Assembly (NCBI GenBank): GCA_963664655.2
Contig: CAXXHM010000001.1
Coordinates: forward strand, 868,001 to 932,000
Origin: Desulfospira sp963664655
GTDB lineage: Bacteria > Desulfobacterota > Desulfobacteria > Desulfobacterales > Desulfobacteraceae
Length of the DNA: 64,000 bases
Direction of reading: 5' to 3'
Shown here: positions 48,543 to 57,340 of the stretch, piece by piece
Position numbering within the stretch: position 1 is the first letter of the stretch
How the letters are laid out: every line of letters starts with the position of its first letter
The notes under the pieces: model-generated
What the model saw: only the letters and a program-made list of their open reading frames with translations
Told to the model about the DNA's origin: nothing
The model's database searches: none
Program-made: the position numbers and the translations under genes

Positions 48543-51500
48543 TTACGGCCGGGTCCGCAGATCAAGGGTATGGGGGAACCGGGGATTTATGGGTTCTTCC
48601 GGCACCCGGGCCATGGGGCCGGGGGTGTGGCCGATATCCCTGAACCGGGAGATTCTGCGCCCTTCGGCTTCCAGGGAATTGACGGGAAAAATATCATAGC
48701 TCCGGCCCCCGGGATGGGAGACATAGTAGGTACACCCGCCCACAGACCGCAAATTCCAGGTGTCCACCAGGTCAAATATCAGGGGGGCATGAACGCCGAT
48801 GGTGGGGTGCAGGCAGGAAGGCGGCTGCCAGGCCCGGTACCGGACAGCGGCCACATACTGGTTGTTGATGCCCGTGGGATGCAGCGGCAGGGGCCGGCCG
48901 TGGCAAAGGACCTGGTAACGGTTGCCGGGCATGCCCGTCACCTTGACCTCAAGCCGTTCCAGAGACGAATCCACATACCGTGCCGTGCCGCCCCCGCCGG
49001 GTTCTTCTCCGAGCACATGCCAGGGCTCAATGGCAGTTCTCAGTTCCATGTCCACTCCCTCATGGGAAACCCTTCCGATGAGGGGAAACCGGAATTCAAA
49101 ATGGGGATGGAAACAGTCCGGGGTCAGGTCATATCCGTCTTTTCGCAGCATTTCAAGTACCGAGCAAAAATCCTGCCACACGTAAAAGGGCATCATGAAC
49201 TGATCATGGAGGGCCGTGCCCCACCGGACCAGTTTTTCCTCATAGGGCTGTTTCCAGAATTTGACCATGAAGATTCTTAACAGCAGTTGCTGGGCAAGAC
49301 TCATCCGGGCATGGGGCGGCATCTCAAAGGAACGGAACTCCAGAAGCCCCAGCCGGCCCGAAGCCGAATCCGGGGAGTAGAGCTTGTCAATGCAGAATTC
49401 CGCCCGATGGGTGTTGCCGGTCAGGTCCGTGAGCAGGTGCCGGAACAGCCGGTCCGTCAGCCAGGGCGGTACCGGCAGCCCGGCATCGGAACCGACATCG
49501 GAACCGGGAATGGAAACGGACTGAAAGGCGTTTATCTGGTTTTCAAGCTCGGCAAAGGCAATGTCCAGCTCGTCCAGGGTGTCGTGGCGGGCCTCGTCGA
49601 TTCTCGGGGACTGGCTGGTAGGCCCCATGAACAGGCCGGAGAACAAAAAAGACAGGGACGGGTGGTTGTTCCAGAAGGTTAAAAAACTGCGCAGCAGGTC
49701 CGGCCGTTTCAGCCAGGGGCTGAGCCCGGGGCTTTGGGCCCCCATGACAATGTGGTTGCCGCCGCCGGTGCCGCTGTGGCGGCCGTCCAGCATGAACTTT
49801 TCCGTGCCAAGACCGGACAGCCGGGCCTCTTCATACAAGTCAGTGGTGACGGCCACCATTTGTTCCCAGGAATCGGCCGGGTGGATGTTCACTTCAATGA
49901 CCCCCGGGTCCGGGGTGACATTCAGGCAGTTGATCCGGTGGTCAAAGGGCGGGGTATACCCCTCAATGACCACCGGGAACCCCGTGTCTGAGGCGGCCTG
50001 TTCCACAACCGCGATGAGCTCAAAATAATCGGCTGCACTGGCCATGGGCGGCATGAACACATAGAGCCGCCCCTCTCTTGGCTGGATGCACAGGGCGGTC
50101 CGGATCACGGGTTCAAGGCCGGCCTGCCGGGCCGGACGGGATAAACCGGGTCCCAGGCGCTGGGATACCATATCGTCCCGCTCCTGAGTCTCAGGCGCTC
50201 CTGAAAGATGAAACTGGCCGTCTTTTTCCTTTTCGGCGCGGTTGCGCCGTTCCTTGTCTTCACTGGAAGTCAGCGGGTCCGGAAACGGGCCGTCAATGCC
50301 CATGGGATCTTCTTCCACCACCGAAGGGATGTCTTGGGGCGCGGCCCAGGGCAGGCTGTCCAAAGGCAGACGCAAGCCCATGGGAGAATCGCCGGGCACC
50401 AGAAACAGGTTGTCGCTGCGCAGCTGCCAGACACAGCTTTTCCAGGAGCCTTTTTTCAAGGGCAGGACATAGCCCGTGACCTCGCCCACGCCGGTTTCAA
50501 ACACCCGGGCCATGCGGGCCCGTTCCTCAGGGTCTTTAAGGCGCGGGTCTTCCGGGGTGACATTGACCGGAAGTCGCTGTTCCTTTAACAGCCAGTGAAA
50601 CACATCTTCATAAGCCGGGATGATAAATCCGGGGTTGACGCCCAGGACAGCGGTTACGGCCTGCATCAATGTTCTGGCCTGATCCGGGCCAAACCCGTAG
50701 TCCCGGCCGTCCTCGGCCAGCAGGGCGGGGGTTTTCCACAGGGGCTTGCCGTCTTTGCGCCAATAACAGCCAAGTGCCCACCGGGGCAGTGATTCTCCGG
50801 GGTACCATTTGCCCTGGCCCATGTGAAGCAGGCTGCCCGGCGCCCACTTGCGGCGCAGGCGCTGAAGGAGTTCCAGGGCCTTGATTTTTTTGGTAGGACC
50901 TACCGCCGCCGTATTCCATTCATCGGCATCCATGTCCGTATTGGAGACAAAGGTGGGCTCCCCGCCCATGGTCAGGTGGATGCGGCTTTCCTGAATTTCC
51001 CGGTCCACCTGGAACCCCAGGTCATGGATCTTTGTCCAGACCTCTTCGGGATAAGGCCGTGTGGAGCGGGGATCTTCGTGGATCCGGGTAACGCGCATGG
51101 TGTGGACAAAATCCACTTTGCACATTTCAAGGCCGCCGGTTACCGGGGCCGCGCTTTTGGGATAGGGGGTGCAGGCCAGGGGGATGTGGCCTTCTCCGGC
51201 CAGAAGCCCGGATGTGGGGTCCAGCCCCACCCAGCCGGCACCAGGCAGGAATACCTCCACCCAGGCGTGAAGATCCGTAAAATCCTTGGCCGGGCCTGCA
51301 GGGCCTTCCAGGGGCTTGACATCGGCGGTCAGCTGGATCAGGTAGCCGGACACAAACCGGGCCGCAAGCCCTAAGTGGCGCAGGACATTGACCAGGAGCC
51401 ATGCCGAATCCCGGCAGGAGCCCGATGCCTTGGTCAGGGTCTGTTCACAGGTCTGGACATTAGGTTCCATGCGGATGTTGTACCGGATGGCCTGTTGAAG

Positions 51501-51953
51501 GTCCTGGTTCACCTTTACCAGAAAATCAATGGTCCCGTTTTTTCCCCGGTTAATGGTACTCAGGTAGGCGTTGAACATTTTGCCGGACCGGTTTTTTTTA
51601 AAAAACGGGCCCAGGTCCTTTTTCACTTCCGGGGCATATTTAAACGGATATTCCTGAGCGCTTTCCTCCAGGAAAAAATCAAAGGGGTTGATGGTCACCA
51701 TCTCGGCGGTCAGATCCACCACAATGGAAAAATGATCGGTCTTTTCATGAAAATTGAGCCGGGAAAGATAATTGGAAAACGGGTCCTGCTGCCAGTTGAT
51801 AAAATGATTTTCCGGCAGCACCGTCTGGTTGTAACTTAAAATCGGGGTCCGGCAGTGGGGGGCCGGCCGCAGCCGGATCACCTGGGGGCCTAACCGGATC
51901 TTGCGGTCATAGGCATAATCGGTCTTATGGTACAGGGCCACATGAATTGCCAT
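48543..51953 (-). CDS. Transglutaminase/DUF2126 fusion protein (cluster II)
   Basis: The start at 51953 has AAGGAG nine bases upstream and gives 1136 residues; the frame continues upstream to 52034 without features. The first 300 residues are a transglutaminase-like domain (MAIHVALYHKTDYAYDRKI) with Cys in GSCRDSAWLL near 180 and His in DLHAWVEVF near 231. The remainder is the large DUF2126 (COG4196) domain, which contains HSGTGGGNHIVMGAQ and related motifs of a predicted COOH-NH2 ligase-like fold. It is the last gene of a three-gene cluster with alpha-E and ATP-grasp genes upstream. Confidence 0.93.
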   Translation of the reverse strand: MAIHVALYHKTDYAYDRKIRLGPQVIRLRPAPHCRTPILSYNQTVLPENHFINWQQDPFSNYLSRLNFHEKTDHFSIVVDLTAEMVTINPFDFFLEESAQEYPFKYAPEVKKDLGPFFKKNRSGKMFNAYLSTINRGKNGTIDFLVKVNQDLQQAIRYNIRMEPNVQTCEQTLTKASGSCRDSAWLLVNVLRHLGLAARFVSGYLIQLTADVKPLEGPAGPAKDFTDLHAWVEVFLPGAGWVGLDPTSGLLAGEGHIPLACTPYPKSAAPVTGGLEMCKVDFVHTMRVTRIHEDPRSTRPYPEEVWTKIHDLGFQVDREIQESRIHLTMGGEPTFVSNTDMDADEWNTAAVGPTKKIKALELLQRLRRKWAPGSLLHMGQGKWYPGESLPRWALGCYWRKDGKPLWKTPALLAEDGRDYGFGPDQARTLMQAVTAVLGVNPGFIIPAYEDVFHWLLKEQRLPVNVTPEDPRLKDPEERARMARVFETGVGEVTGYVLPLKKGSWKSCVWQLRSDNLFLVPGDSPMGLRLPLDSLPWAAPQDIPSVVEEDPMGIDGPFPDPLTSSEDKERRNRAEKEKDGQFHLSGAPETQERDDMVSQRLGPGLSRPARQAGLEPVIRTALCIQPREGRLYVFMPPMASAADYFELIAVVEQAASDTGFPVVIEGYTPPFDHRINCLNVTPDPGVIEVNIHPADSWEQMVAVTTDLYEEARLSGLGTEKFMLDGRHSGTGGGNHIVMGAQSPGLSPWLKRPDLLRSFLTFWNNHPSLSFLFSGLFMGPTSQSPRIDEARHDTLDELDIAFAELENQINAFQSVSIPGSDVGSDAGLPVPPWLTDRLFRHLLTDLTGNTHRAEFCIDKLYSPDSASGRLGLLEFRSFEMPPHARMSLAQQLLLRIFMVKFWKQPYEEKLVRWGTALHDQFMMPFYVWQDFCSVLEMLRKDGYDLTPDCFHPHFEFRFPLIGRVSHEGVDMELRTAIEPWHVLGEEPGGGGTARYVDSSLERLEVKVTGMPGNRYQVLCHGRPLPLHPTGINNQYVAAVRYRAWQPPSCLHPTIGVHAPLIFDLVDTWNLRSVGGCTYYVSHPGGRSYDIFPVNSLEAEGRRISRFRDIGHTPGPMARVPEEPINPRFPHTLDLRTRP

Positions 51954-52060
51954 GGATGATTGCTCCTTGAAGGGGATGCTGTTAATCAGTTTCTTAACAC
52001 AATTTAAAGCGGTTGCGTTAGTGTAACACAACATTTTAGGGGACAGGCACTGAAAAGGCG

Positions 52061-53056
52061 CTACTGGGAAAGCTTCTGCTCCTGGGCTGCCTCTTGTTCC
52101 ACGGTATTAAAGGGGATTTTAAAGAAGGTATCATGGATGTCGGCGCCCACCAGGTTAACCTTGGTCTGGAAGGCATCAAGATACTCGTGCATGCCCATAC
52201 CAATTACGTCTTCAATATCTGAATAGTCTAAGTCCGCGCACAGCCGTCCCAGCCGTTTTTCCGCTGAATTGGACACGGCGCCCCTCGGGGTGCCGGTGAT
52301 TTTGTGCAAAGCGCTTTGTGCTTTTTTCAGGCAAAAATGAATAGACCTTGGAAAATGGGTGTCAAAAATAAGAAAATTACAGACCTGTTTGGGCGCAATT
52401 CTATGGCACTGCTTCCGATAGGTTTCAAGGCCAGAGGTGGACTGAAGGACCGCCCCCCACTGAATGACATCATAGGGGGAATTGACGTTTTCAGGCTTGG
52501 GCAGGAGCATGAAATATTTAACGTCCAGAATTCTTGAAGTCTTGTCCGAACGTTCGAGAAGCTGGCCCAGCAGGGCAAACTGAAAGGCCTCTCCCCGGGA
52601 CATGGTGGTGTACAAAAGCCCTGTGAACAGATGGCCGAGCATGGTGATGCTTTTAAAAAACCGGTGGGGGTCCAGGTTGGCCACCCGGCTTTTTTCCGTG
52701 TCCTTGAGCAGCAGGTAGGACCGGTTGATCTGTTCCCACATGACCGAAGAAATGATTTCTCTGACGCTTCTGGCATTTTCCCGGGCAGCCGCCACACAGG
52801 ATAAAATGGAATTGGGATATTCCCGTTCCAGGGCCAGAAACCGGATCACGTTATCCTGGGAATAGTCCATGCCGTACCGTTTTTCAAACAGTTCGTGGTC
52901 CCCGGTGGTCATGACCAGGGGCTGCCAGCTGGCGCCCTCTCCGGTGCTGGTATCCAGGGACAGGTTCAGGTTAACATTTATAAACCGTGCTATATTTTCT
53001 GCTCTTTCAATGTATCGGGTCATCCAGTAGATGGAATCTGCAACTCGGCTGAGCAT
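52061..53056 (-). CDS. Alpha-E domain protein (cluster II)
   Basis: The 331-residue, all-helical protein (COG2307) starts MLSRVADSIYWMTRYIERAE, the standard alpha-E opening, which matches residues about 538-555 of the cluster I fusion protein. Alpha-E proteins always occur next to circularly permuted ATP-grasp genes and are thought to be partners in a peptide-forming system; the biochemical role is not established. A dispersed repeat separates it from the ATP-grasp gene, and the large transglutaminase gene follows on the same strand. Confidence 0.93.
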   Translation of the reverse strand: MLSRVADSIYWMTRYIERAENIARFINVNLNLSLDTSTGEGASWQPLVMTTGDHELFEKRYGMDYSQDNVIRFLALEREYPNSILSCVAAARENARSVREIISSVMWEQINRSYLLLKDTEKSRVANLDPHRFFKSITMLGHLFTGLLYTTMSRGEAFQFALLGQLLERSDKTSRILDVKYFMLLPKPENVNSPYDVIQWGAVLQSTSGLETYRKQCHRIAPKQVCNFLIFDTHFPRSIHFCLKKAQSALHKITGTPRGAVSNSAEKRLGRLCADLDYSDIEDVIGMGMHEYLDAFQTKVNLVGADIHDTFFKIPFNTVEQEAAQEQKLSQ

Positions 53057-53080
53057 GATACCTCCTGTTTTTTTGGTAAA

Positions 53081-53130
53081 AGCGGTTAGCCGTTAGCAGG
53101 CGGTGACCCAAAGCTAATGGCTAAAATCTA
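53081..53130. repeat. Dispersed AGCTAATGGCTAA repeat (family C), copy 3
   Basis: GGTTAGCCGTTAGC and AGCTAATGGCTAA face each other here, forming a short hairpin between the ATP-grasp and alpha-E genes, about 25 bases before the alpha-E start. Confidence 0.7.
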
Positions 53131-54573
53131 ATTTCCCTTCTGGCCGTTGAGAACCCAGGTATCTTTTGTGCCGCCGCCCTGGGAGGAGTTGACCACCAGG
53201 GAGCCCCTTCTTAAAGCCACCCGGGTCAGGCCGCCGGGCATGACATAAATATCCTCTCCGTAAAGGATATAAGGCCGAAGGTCCACATGCCGGCCTTCAA
53301 AGTGGTCGTCCACAATGGTGGGCACCTGGGAAAGGCTGATGGTGGGCTGGGCAATATAGGTCCGGGGATGGGCCTTGATCCGCCGGGCAAATTCCGCCCG
53401 CTCGACCTTGTCCGCATGGGGGCCGATCATCATGCCGTAGCCGCCGCTTTCATTGGCGGCCTTGACCACCAGCTTATCCAGGTTGTCCAGCACATATTTC
53501 CTGTCCTTTTCATCCCAGCACACATAGGTGGGCACATTGGGCAAAATGGGGTCTTCGCCCAGATAATAGGAAATGATCCTGGGCACATAGGCATATACGG
53601 CCTTGTCATCGGCCACCCCGGTTCCCGGGGCATTGGCCATGGCCACCCGGCCTTTAAAATAAGCCGACATAATTCCGGGCACCCCGAGCAGGGAATCTTT
53701 TCGGAACACCCTGGGGTCAATAAAATCGTCGTCTATGCGTCGGTACAGCACGTCAATGGGGGAAAGTCCCTTGGTGGTCCGCATGAACAGCCGGTCATCG
53801 GACACCACCAGATCCTGCCCTTCCACAAGCTCGATCCCCATCTGCTGGGCTAAAAATGAATGCTCAAAATAGGCCGAGTTATACCGGCCCGGGGTCAGGA
53901 CCCCGATTTTAGGGGCTGCGGCAGCGGACGGCAGCAGGTATTCAAGGATGGCCAGAAGCTTGTGGGGGTATTCATCCACGGCCTTGACCTGGGAGCTTGC
54001 AAACACCTCAGGAAAGGTCCGCTTGAGCACCTGGCGGTTTTCAAGCACATAAGACACCCCCGAAGGACAGCGCAGGTTGTCTTCTAGCACGTAAAACTCA
54101 CCGTCAGTGTCCCGGATCAGGTCTGTGCCCGTGACATGGCACCAGATGCCTCTGGGCGGGGTAAACCCTTCCATCTGCTTGCGGTATGCGGCACAGGACA
54201 TGACCAGGTCTTCGGGGATCACCCGGTCCCTGATGATTTTTCTGTCATGGTAAATGTCTTCAAGAAACAGGTTCAATGCACGTATCCGCTGCCGCAGGCC
54301 CTTTTCAATGCGCTGCCATTCCCGGTTCTCAATGATCCTGGGGATAATGTCAAAGGGCAGGATTTTTTCGGTGCCCTCTTCACTGCCGTAGACGTTAAAG
54401 GTGTTGCCAAGCTGTAACAGTGAAGTCTCAGCAGACTGCTGCTTTCGGATCAAGGCGTTTTCCGGCAAAGACTGGATCTTGTCGATGAGCACCCGGGCAC
54501 CGTCCCTGACCGTGCCGTCTTCATGGAAAAGCTCATCATAAAACGTCCGGGGATTGTAATCTGAAAATTTCAT
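53128..54573 (-). CDS. Circularly permuted type-2 ATP-grasp protein (cluster II)
   Basis: The 481-residue protein has the two ATP-grasp halves in permuted order, with the glycine-rich loop and preceding Lys intact (VVKAANESGGYGMMIG), the HVDLRPYILYGED region and MPGGLTRVALR. It would activate a carboxylate with ATP and join it to an amine, by family knowledge. It heads the cluster II operon and shows no fusion, unlike the cluster I counterpart. The substrate is unknown. Confidence 0.93.
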   Translation of the reverse strand: MKFSDYNPRTFYDELFHEDGTVRDGARVLIDKIQSLPENALIRKQQSAETSLLQLGNTFNVYGSEEGTEKILPFDIIPRIIENREWQRIEKGLRQRIRALNLFLEDIYHDRKIIRDRVIPEDLVMSCAAYRKQMEGFTPPRGIWCHVTGTDLIRDTDGEFYVLEDNLRCPSGVSYVLENRQVLKRTFPEVFASSQVKAVDEYPHKLLAILEYLLPSAAAAPKIGVLTPGRYNSAYFEHSFLAQQMGIELVEGQDLVVSDDRLFMRTTKGLSPIDVLYRRIDDDFIDPRVFRKDSLLGVPGIMSAYFKGRVAMANAPGTGVADDKAVYAYVPRIISYYLGEDPILPNVPTYVCWDEKDRKYVLDNLDKLVVKAANESGGYGMMIGPHADKVERAEFARRIKAHPRTYIAQPTISLSQVPTIVDDHFEGRHVDLRPYILYGEDIYVMPGGLTRVALRRGSLVVNSSQGGGTKDTWVLNGQKGN

Positions 54574-54671
54574 AAGGTTTTGCCCTCAACACTTCTGCCA
54601 GCTGGTTTACATTTTCTGCACCCTGGCTTGCGGCACTGGGGCAGACCCTGATATCTTAATCAACATAATTT

Positions 54672-54779
54672 GTAACTGTTCAGCAGTGCCCCATCTTCGC
54701 TCATTCAGGCCTTCTCACATAGCAAAAGTATGCACCGAAGTCCTGACTAAACAAATATGAAGCACTGATGAACAGTTAC
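54672..54779. repeat. Dispersed repeat family B, complete copy with terminal inverted repeats
   Basis: The 108-bp element begins GTAACTGTTCAGCAGTGC and ends GCACTGATGAACAGTTAC, 18-bp terminal inverted repeats with one mismatch. The inside matches 3856-3950 closely. No coding frame and no clear target duplication are seen, so it is a small non-autonomous or structural repeat. Confidence 0.85.
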
Positions 54780-55110
54780 GGATCCTGGTTTTGCTTAGTT
54801 TTCAGCATTAGCTGAATAGTTACCATAATTTAAGCATAAAATGTGCCTGAATAAAATTTGTTTTTACATCACTTTATTATTTTTTAAAAAACACCTGAAA
54901 TAACAAAGTGTTAACCACATCAAAGGCACCAGGGAGCTGAAATCACACCATCCCGGAATAAATCACAATTCTGTTAATTCAAGCCAAAAACAAAACCAAA
55001 ATGTAACTAGATTTTTCAAAATCAGAATATATGCAGAAAATAGCATTGCCGGAACAGCACAGCAGCCTAAGCCCCAATTCCCCTGGCGGCAAATACAATA
55101 ATGTAAAAAC

Positions 55111-55172
55111 TTCAGGGGGATTGGGCTGAAGGGGTATAGGGGTTGCCCCCCCCCTCAGCCCAACCCCCTGAA
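55111..55172. repeat. Long hairpin with GGCTGAAGGGG core (family D)
   Basis: TTCAGGGGG at 55111 pairs with CCCCCTGAA at 55164-55172, and TTGGGCTGA with TCAGCCCAA inside, giving a stem of about 20 pairs. The same core is found in hairpins at 2940 and 57281. It is in the leader of the GspE gene, about 130 bases before the start. Confidence 0.7.
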
Positions 55173-55302
55173 CATAATATTTTAAATGCGGTGACCCTGA
55201 CCGTTGACATGATTTGCCCGAGAAGGTACATTTCCCCATGGTCTTTACCTTCAGATAACCCCCGGCCCCGCCCCATGCAGCAAGGGCAAAGGTTAATAAC
55301 AT

Positions 55303-57102
55303 ATGCAATCCCATTCCCAGTTAACATCCCAGAACATCTGTAAAGCCCTGATCGGGGCCAGGCTGATCTCCAAAGACCAGGCCCTGGACCTTCTGCGCCG
55401 GGAAGATCAAATCCGGCAGATCATATCAAAAAAGAATGAGGGGAAACCCGGCCGGCCGGATAAAGAGATTTCTTTTATTGATGTGGTTTCCTACCTGGAA
55501 CTTTCACGGCAGGACCAGCCCGGAAAAACCATTGATGAGGACCTGGTATACCGGGCACTGGCGGCCGCCTGGAAAATGGAATATAAAAAAATAGATCCCC
55601 TGAAGCTGGAACTCAACACCGTCACCGGGACCATTTCAAAATCTTTTGCTTTAAAACACTTGCTGCTCCCCCTTCAGGTAGAGGAGGGGAAACTGCTGGT
55701 GGCCACGCCCAATCCCTTTAACACCGATGCCGTTCATGACGTGGAAATGGTTTCCAAACTCAAGGTTAAACCCGTTGTCAGCTCAAAGTCAGATGTGGAA
55801 AAACTGATCAAGGAGTTTTTCGGATTCCACTATTCCATTTCCGCTGCCGAGGACCTGTTTGCCGCCAAGGGACCGGACCTGGGCAATCTGGAAAAATTTG
55901 TCAGCCTGACGGCCACCGACGAACTGCCGTCCACGGACCAGCATATTGTCAATGCGGTCAACCACTTATTTTCCTATGCCTTTGACCAGAAAGCCAGTGA
56001 TATTCATGTGGAGCCCAAGCGGGAAATCTGCCTGGTCCGCATGCGCATTGACGGGGTCCTGCACACGGTATACAAGCTTCCCAGAAAGCTTCACAACGCC
56101 GTGGTCAGCCGGATTAAAACCCTGTCCGGCCTGGATATGGCCGAAAAACGGCGCCCCCAGGACGGGCGGATCAAGATGGAAAAGGACAGCACCGAGATTG
56201 AAATCCGGGTCTCCACCATTCCCGTGGCCTTTGGGGAAAAACTGGTCTTAAGAATCATGGACCCGGATATCCTGTTTCAGGATCTTGAAATGCTGGGCTT
56301 TTCAGGGGATGATTTTCAAAAGTACCGGCAGCTGATTTCCCTGCCCTTTGGCATTGTCCTGGTCACCGGGCCCACAGGGTCCGGCAAATCCACCACCCTC
56401 TACTCGAGCCTGCGGATGCTCTCCTCTCCCGAGGTCAACATCACCACCATTGAAGACCCCATTGAGATGATCCATGAAGAGTTTAACCAGATCGCTGTCC
56501 AGCCGGCCATTGAAGTGACCTTTGGATCGGTCCTCAGAAATATTCTGCGCCAGGACCCGGACATTATCATGGTGGGTGAAATCCGGGATCTTGAAACGGC
56601 CAGGGCAGCAGTCCAGGCTGCCTTAACCGGCCATCTGGTCTTGTCCACCCTTCATACCAACGATTCGGTTTCCACGGTTTTCAGGCTCCTGGATTTGGGC
56701 ATTCCCCCTTATCTGATTCACTCTTCCCTTAACGGGGTGGTGGCCCAGCGCCTGGTCAGAAAAATCTGCCCCCACTGTGCCCAGTCCTTTGAAATGGATG
56801 CGGGAGAACTCGAAGGGCTTGGCCTCAAAATCGACCGGACAGGGCCGGTCACCCTCAAACACGGCAAAGGGTGCATCAAGTGCCGGCACACCGGGTATTC
56901 GGGCCGGACCGGCATTTATGAGATCCTGCCCTATACGGAAAGCTTAAAGCACCTGACCTCTGACAGCGCCGATCTGGAAGCCATGCGGCACAAAGCCCTT
57001 GAGCAGGGGCTTACCCTGCTTCGGCACAACGGCATCCAGAAAATGCTGGAGGGGAAGACGACGTATCAGGAGATATTAAGGGTAACCTGGGACTTGCTAT
57101 AG
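55303..57102 (+). CDS. GspE/PulE-family type II secretion or type IV pilus ATPase
   Basis: This 599-residue hexameric ATPase has an N-terminal GspE/MshE-like domain (about 1-180), Walker A GPTGSGKSTT near 356, the Asp box and Walker B region (QDPDIIMVGEIRD) and a four-cysteine zinc motif (CPHC near 488, CIKCRHTGYSGRTG near 523). It powers pilus or pseudopilus assembly. No gspF, gspG or pilin genes accompany it in the window, so its partners are elsewhere. A family A repeat starts directly after its stop. Confidence 0.94.
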   Translation: MQSHSQLTSQNICKALIGARLISKDQALDLLRREDQIRQIISKKNEGKPGRPDKEISFIDVVSYLELSRQDQPGKTIDEDLVYRALAAAWKMEYKKIDPLKLELNTVTGTISKSFALKHLLLPLQVEEGKLLVATPNPFNTDAVHDVEMVSKLKVKPVVSSKSDVEKLIKEFFGFHYSISAAEDLFAAKGPDLGNLEKFVSLTATDELPSTDQHIVNAVNHLFSYAFDQKASDIHVEPKREICLVRMRIDGVLHTVYKLPRKLHNAVVSRIKTLSGLDMAEKRRPQDGRIKMEKDSTEIEIRVSTIPVAFGEKLVLRIMDPDILFQDLEMLGFSGDDFQKYRQLISLPFGIVLVTGPTGSGKSTTLYSSLRMLSSPEVNITTIEDPIEMIHEEFNQIAVQPAIEVTFGSVLRNILRQDPDIIMVGEIRDLETARAAVQAALTGHLVLSTLHTNDSVSTVFRLLDLGIPPYLIHSSLNGVVAQRLVRKICPHCAQSFEMDAGELEGLGLKIDRTGPVTLKHGKGCIKCRHTGYSGRTGIYEILPYTESLKHLTSDSADLEAMRHKALEQGLTLLRHNGIQKMLEGKTTYQEILRVTWDLL

Positions 57103-57103
57103 C

Positions 57104-57248
57104 GTGTTTGAACGAAAAGTCACCCATCTGCGGCGTTGCAGGAAAAGCTGCAATCCTCACAACCCTGAAGGTTGCTCCGGTTGCAACTTTTCCTGGTTTC
57201 TGACCTTTAGGTTACGCCTTGCATATGGGCAACTTTTCGTCCAAACAC
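57104..57248. repeat. Palindromic repeat family A, copy 3
   Basis: The 145-base element begins GTGTTTGAACGAAAAGTCAC and ends ACTTTTCGTCCAAACAC. It resembles the copy at 20353 over its whole length, including the nested stem AAAAGCTGCAATCCTCACAA/GTTGCAACTTTT. It starts one base after the GspE stop. Confidence 0.9.
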
Positions 57249-57280
57249 AAGGTCTCGTTCAAATACTATTATGGCTTTTT

Positions 57281-57340
57281 AGGATAGATAGGCTGAAGGG
57301 ATGCGCAACCCTAAACCCCTTCAGCCTAAATCCCTATCTT
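57281..57340. terminator. Hairpin between convergent GspE and LysM genes (family D)
   Basis: GATAGATAGGCTGAAGGG is mirrored by CCCTTCAGCCTAAATCCCTATC. It lies between two convergent genes and overlaps the last codons of the LysM gene, so it may end both transcripts. It has the same core as 2940 and 55111. Confidence 0.55.

Larger units (their letters stand above)
54574..55302. other. Long intergenic region with repeats
   Basis: Some 730 bases separate the divergent ATP-grasp and GspE genes. Repeat family B copy 2 (54672-54779) and the hairpin at 55111-55172 lie here. I see no gene; a minus frame at 54979-55314 is not convincing. Promoters for both flanking genes should be present but are not distinct. 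Confidence 0.5.
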
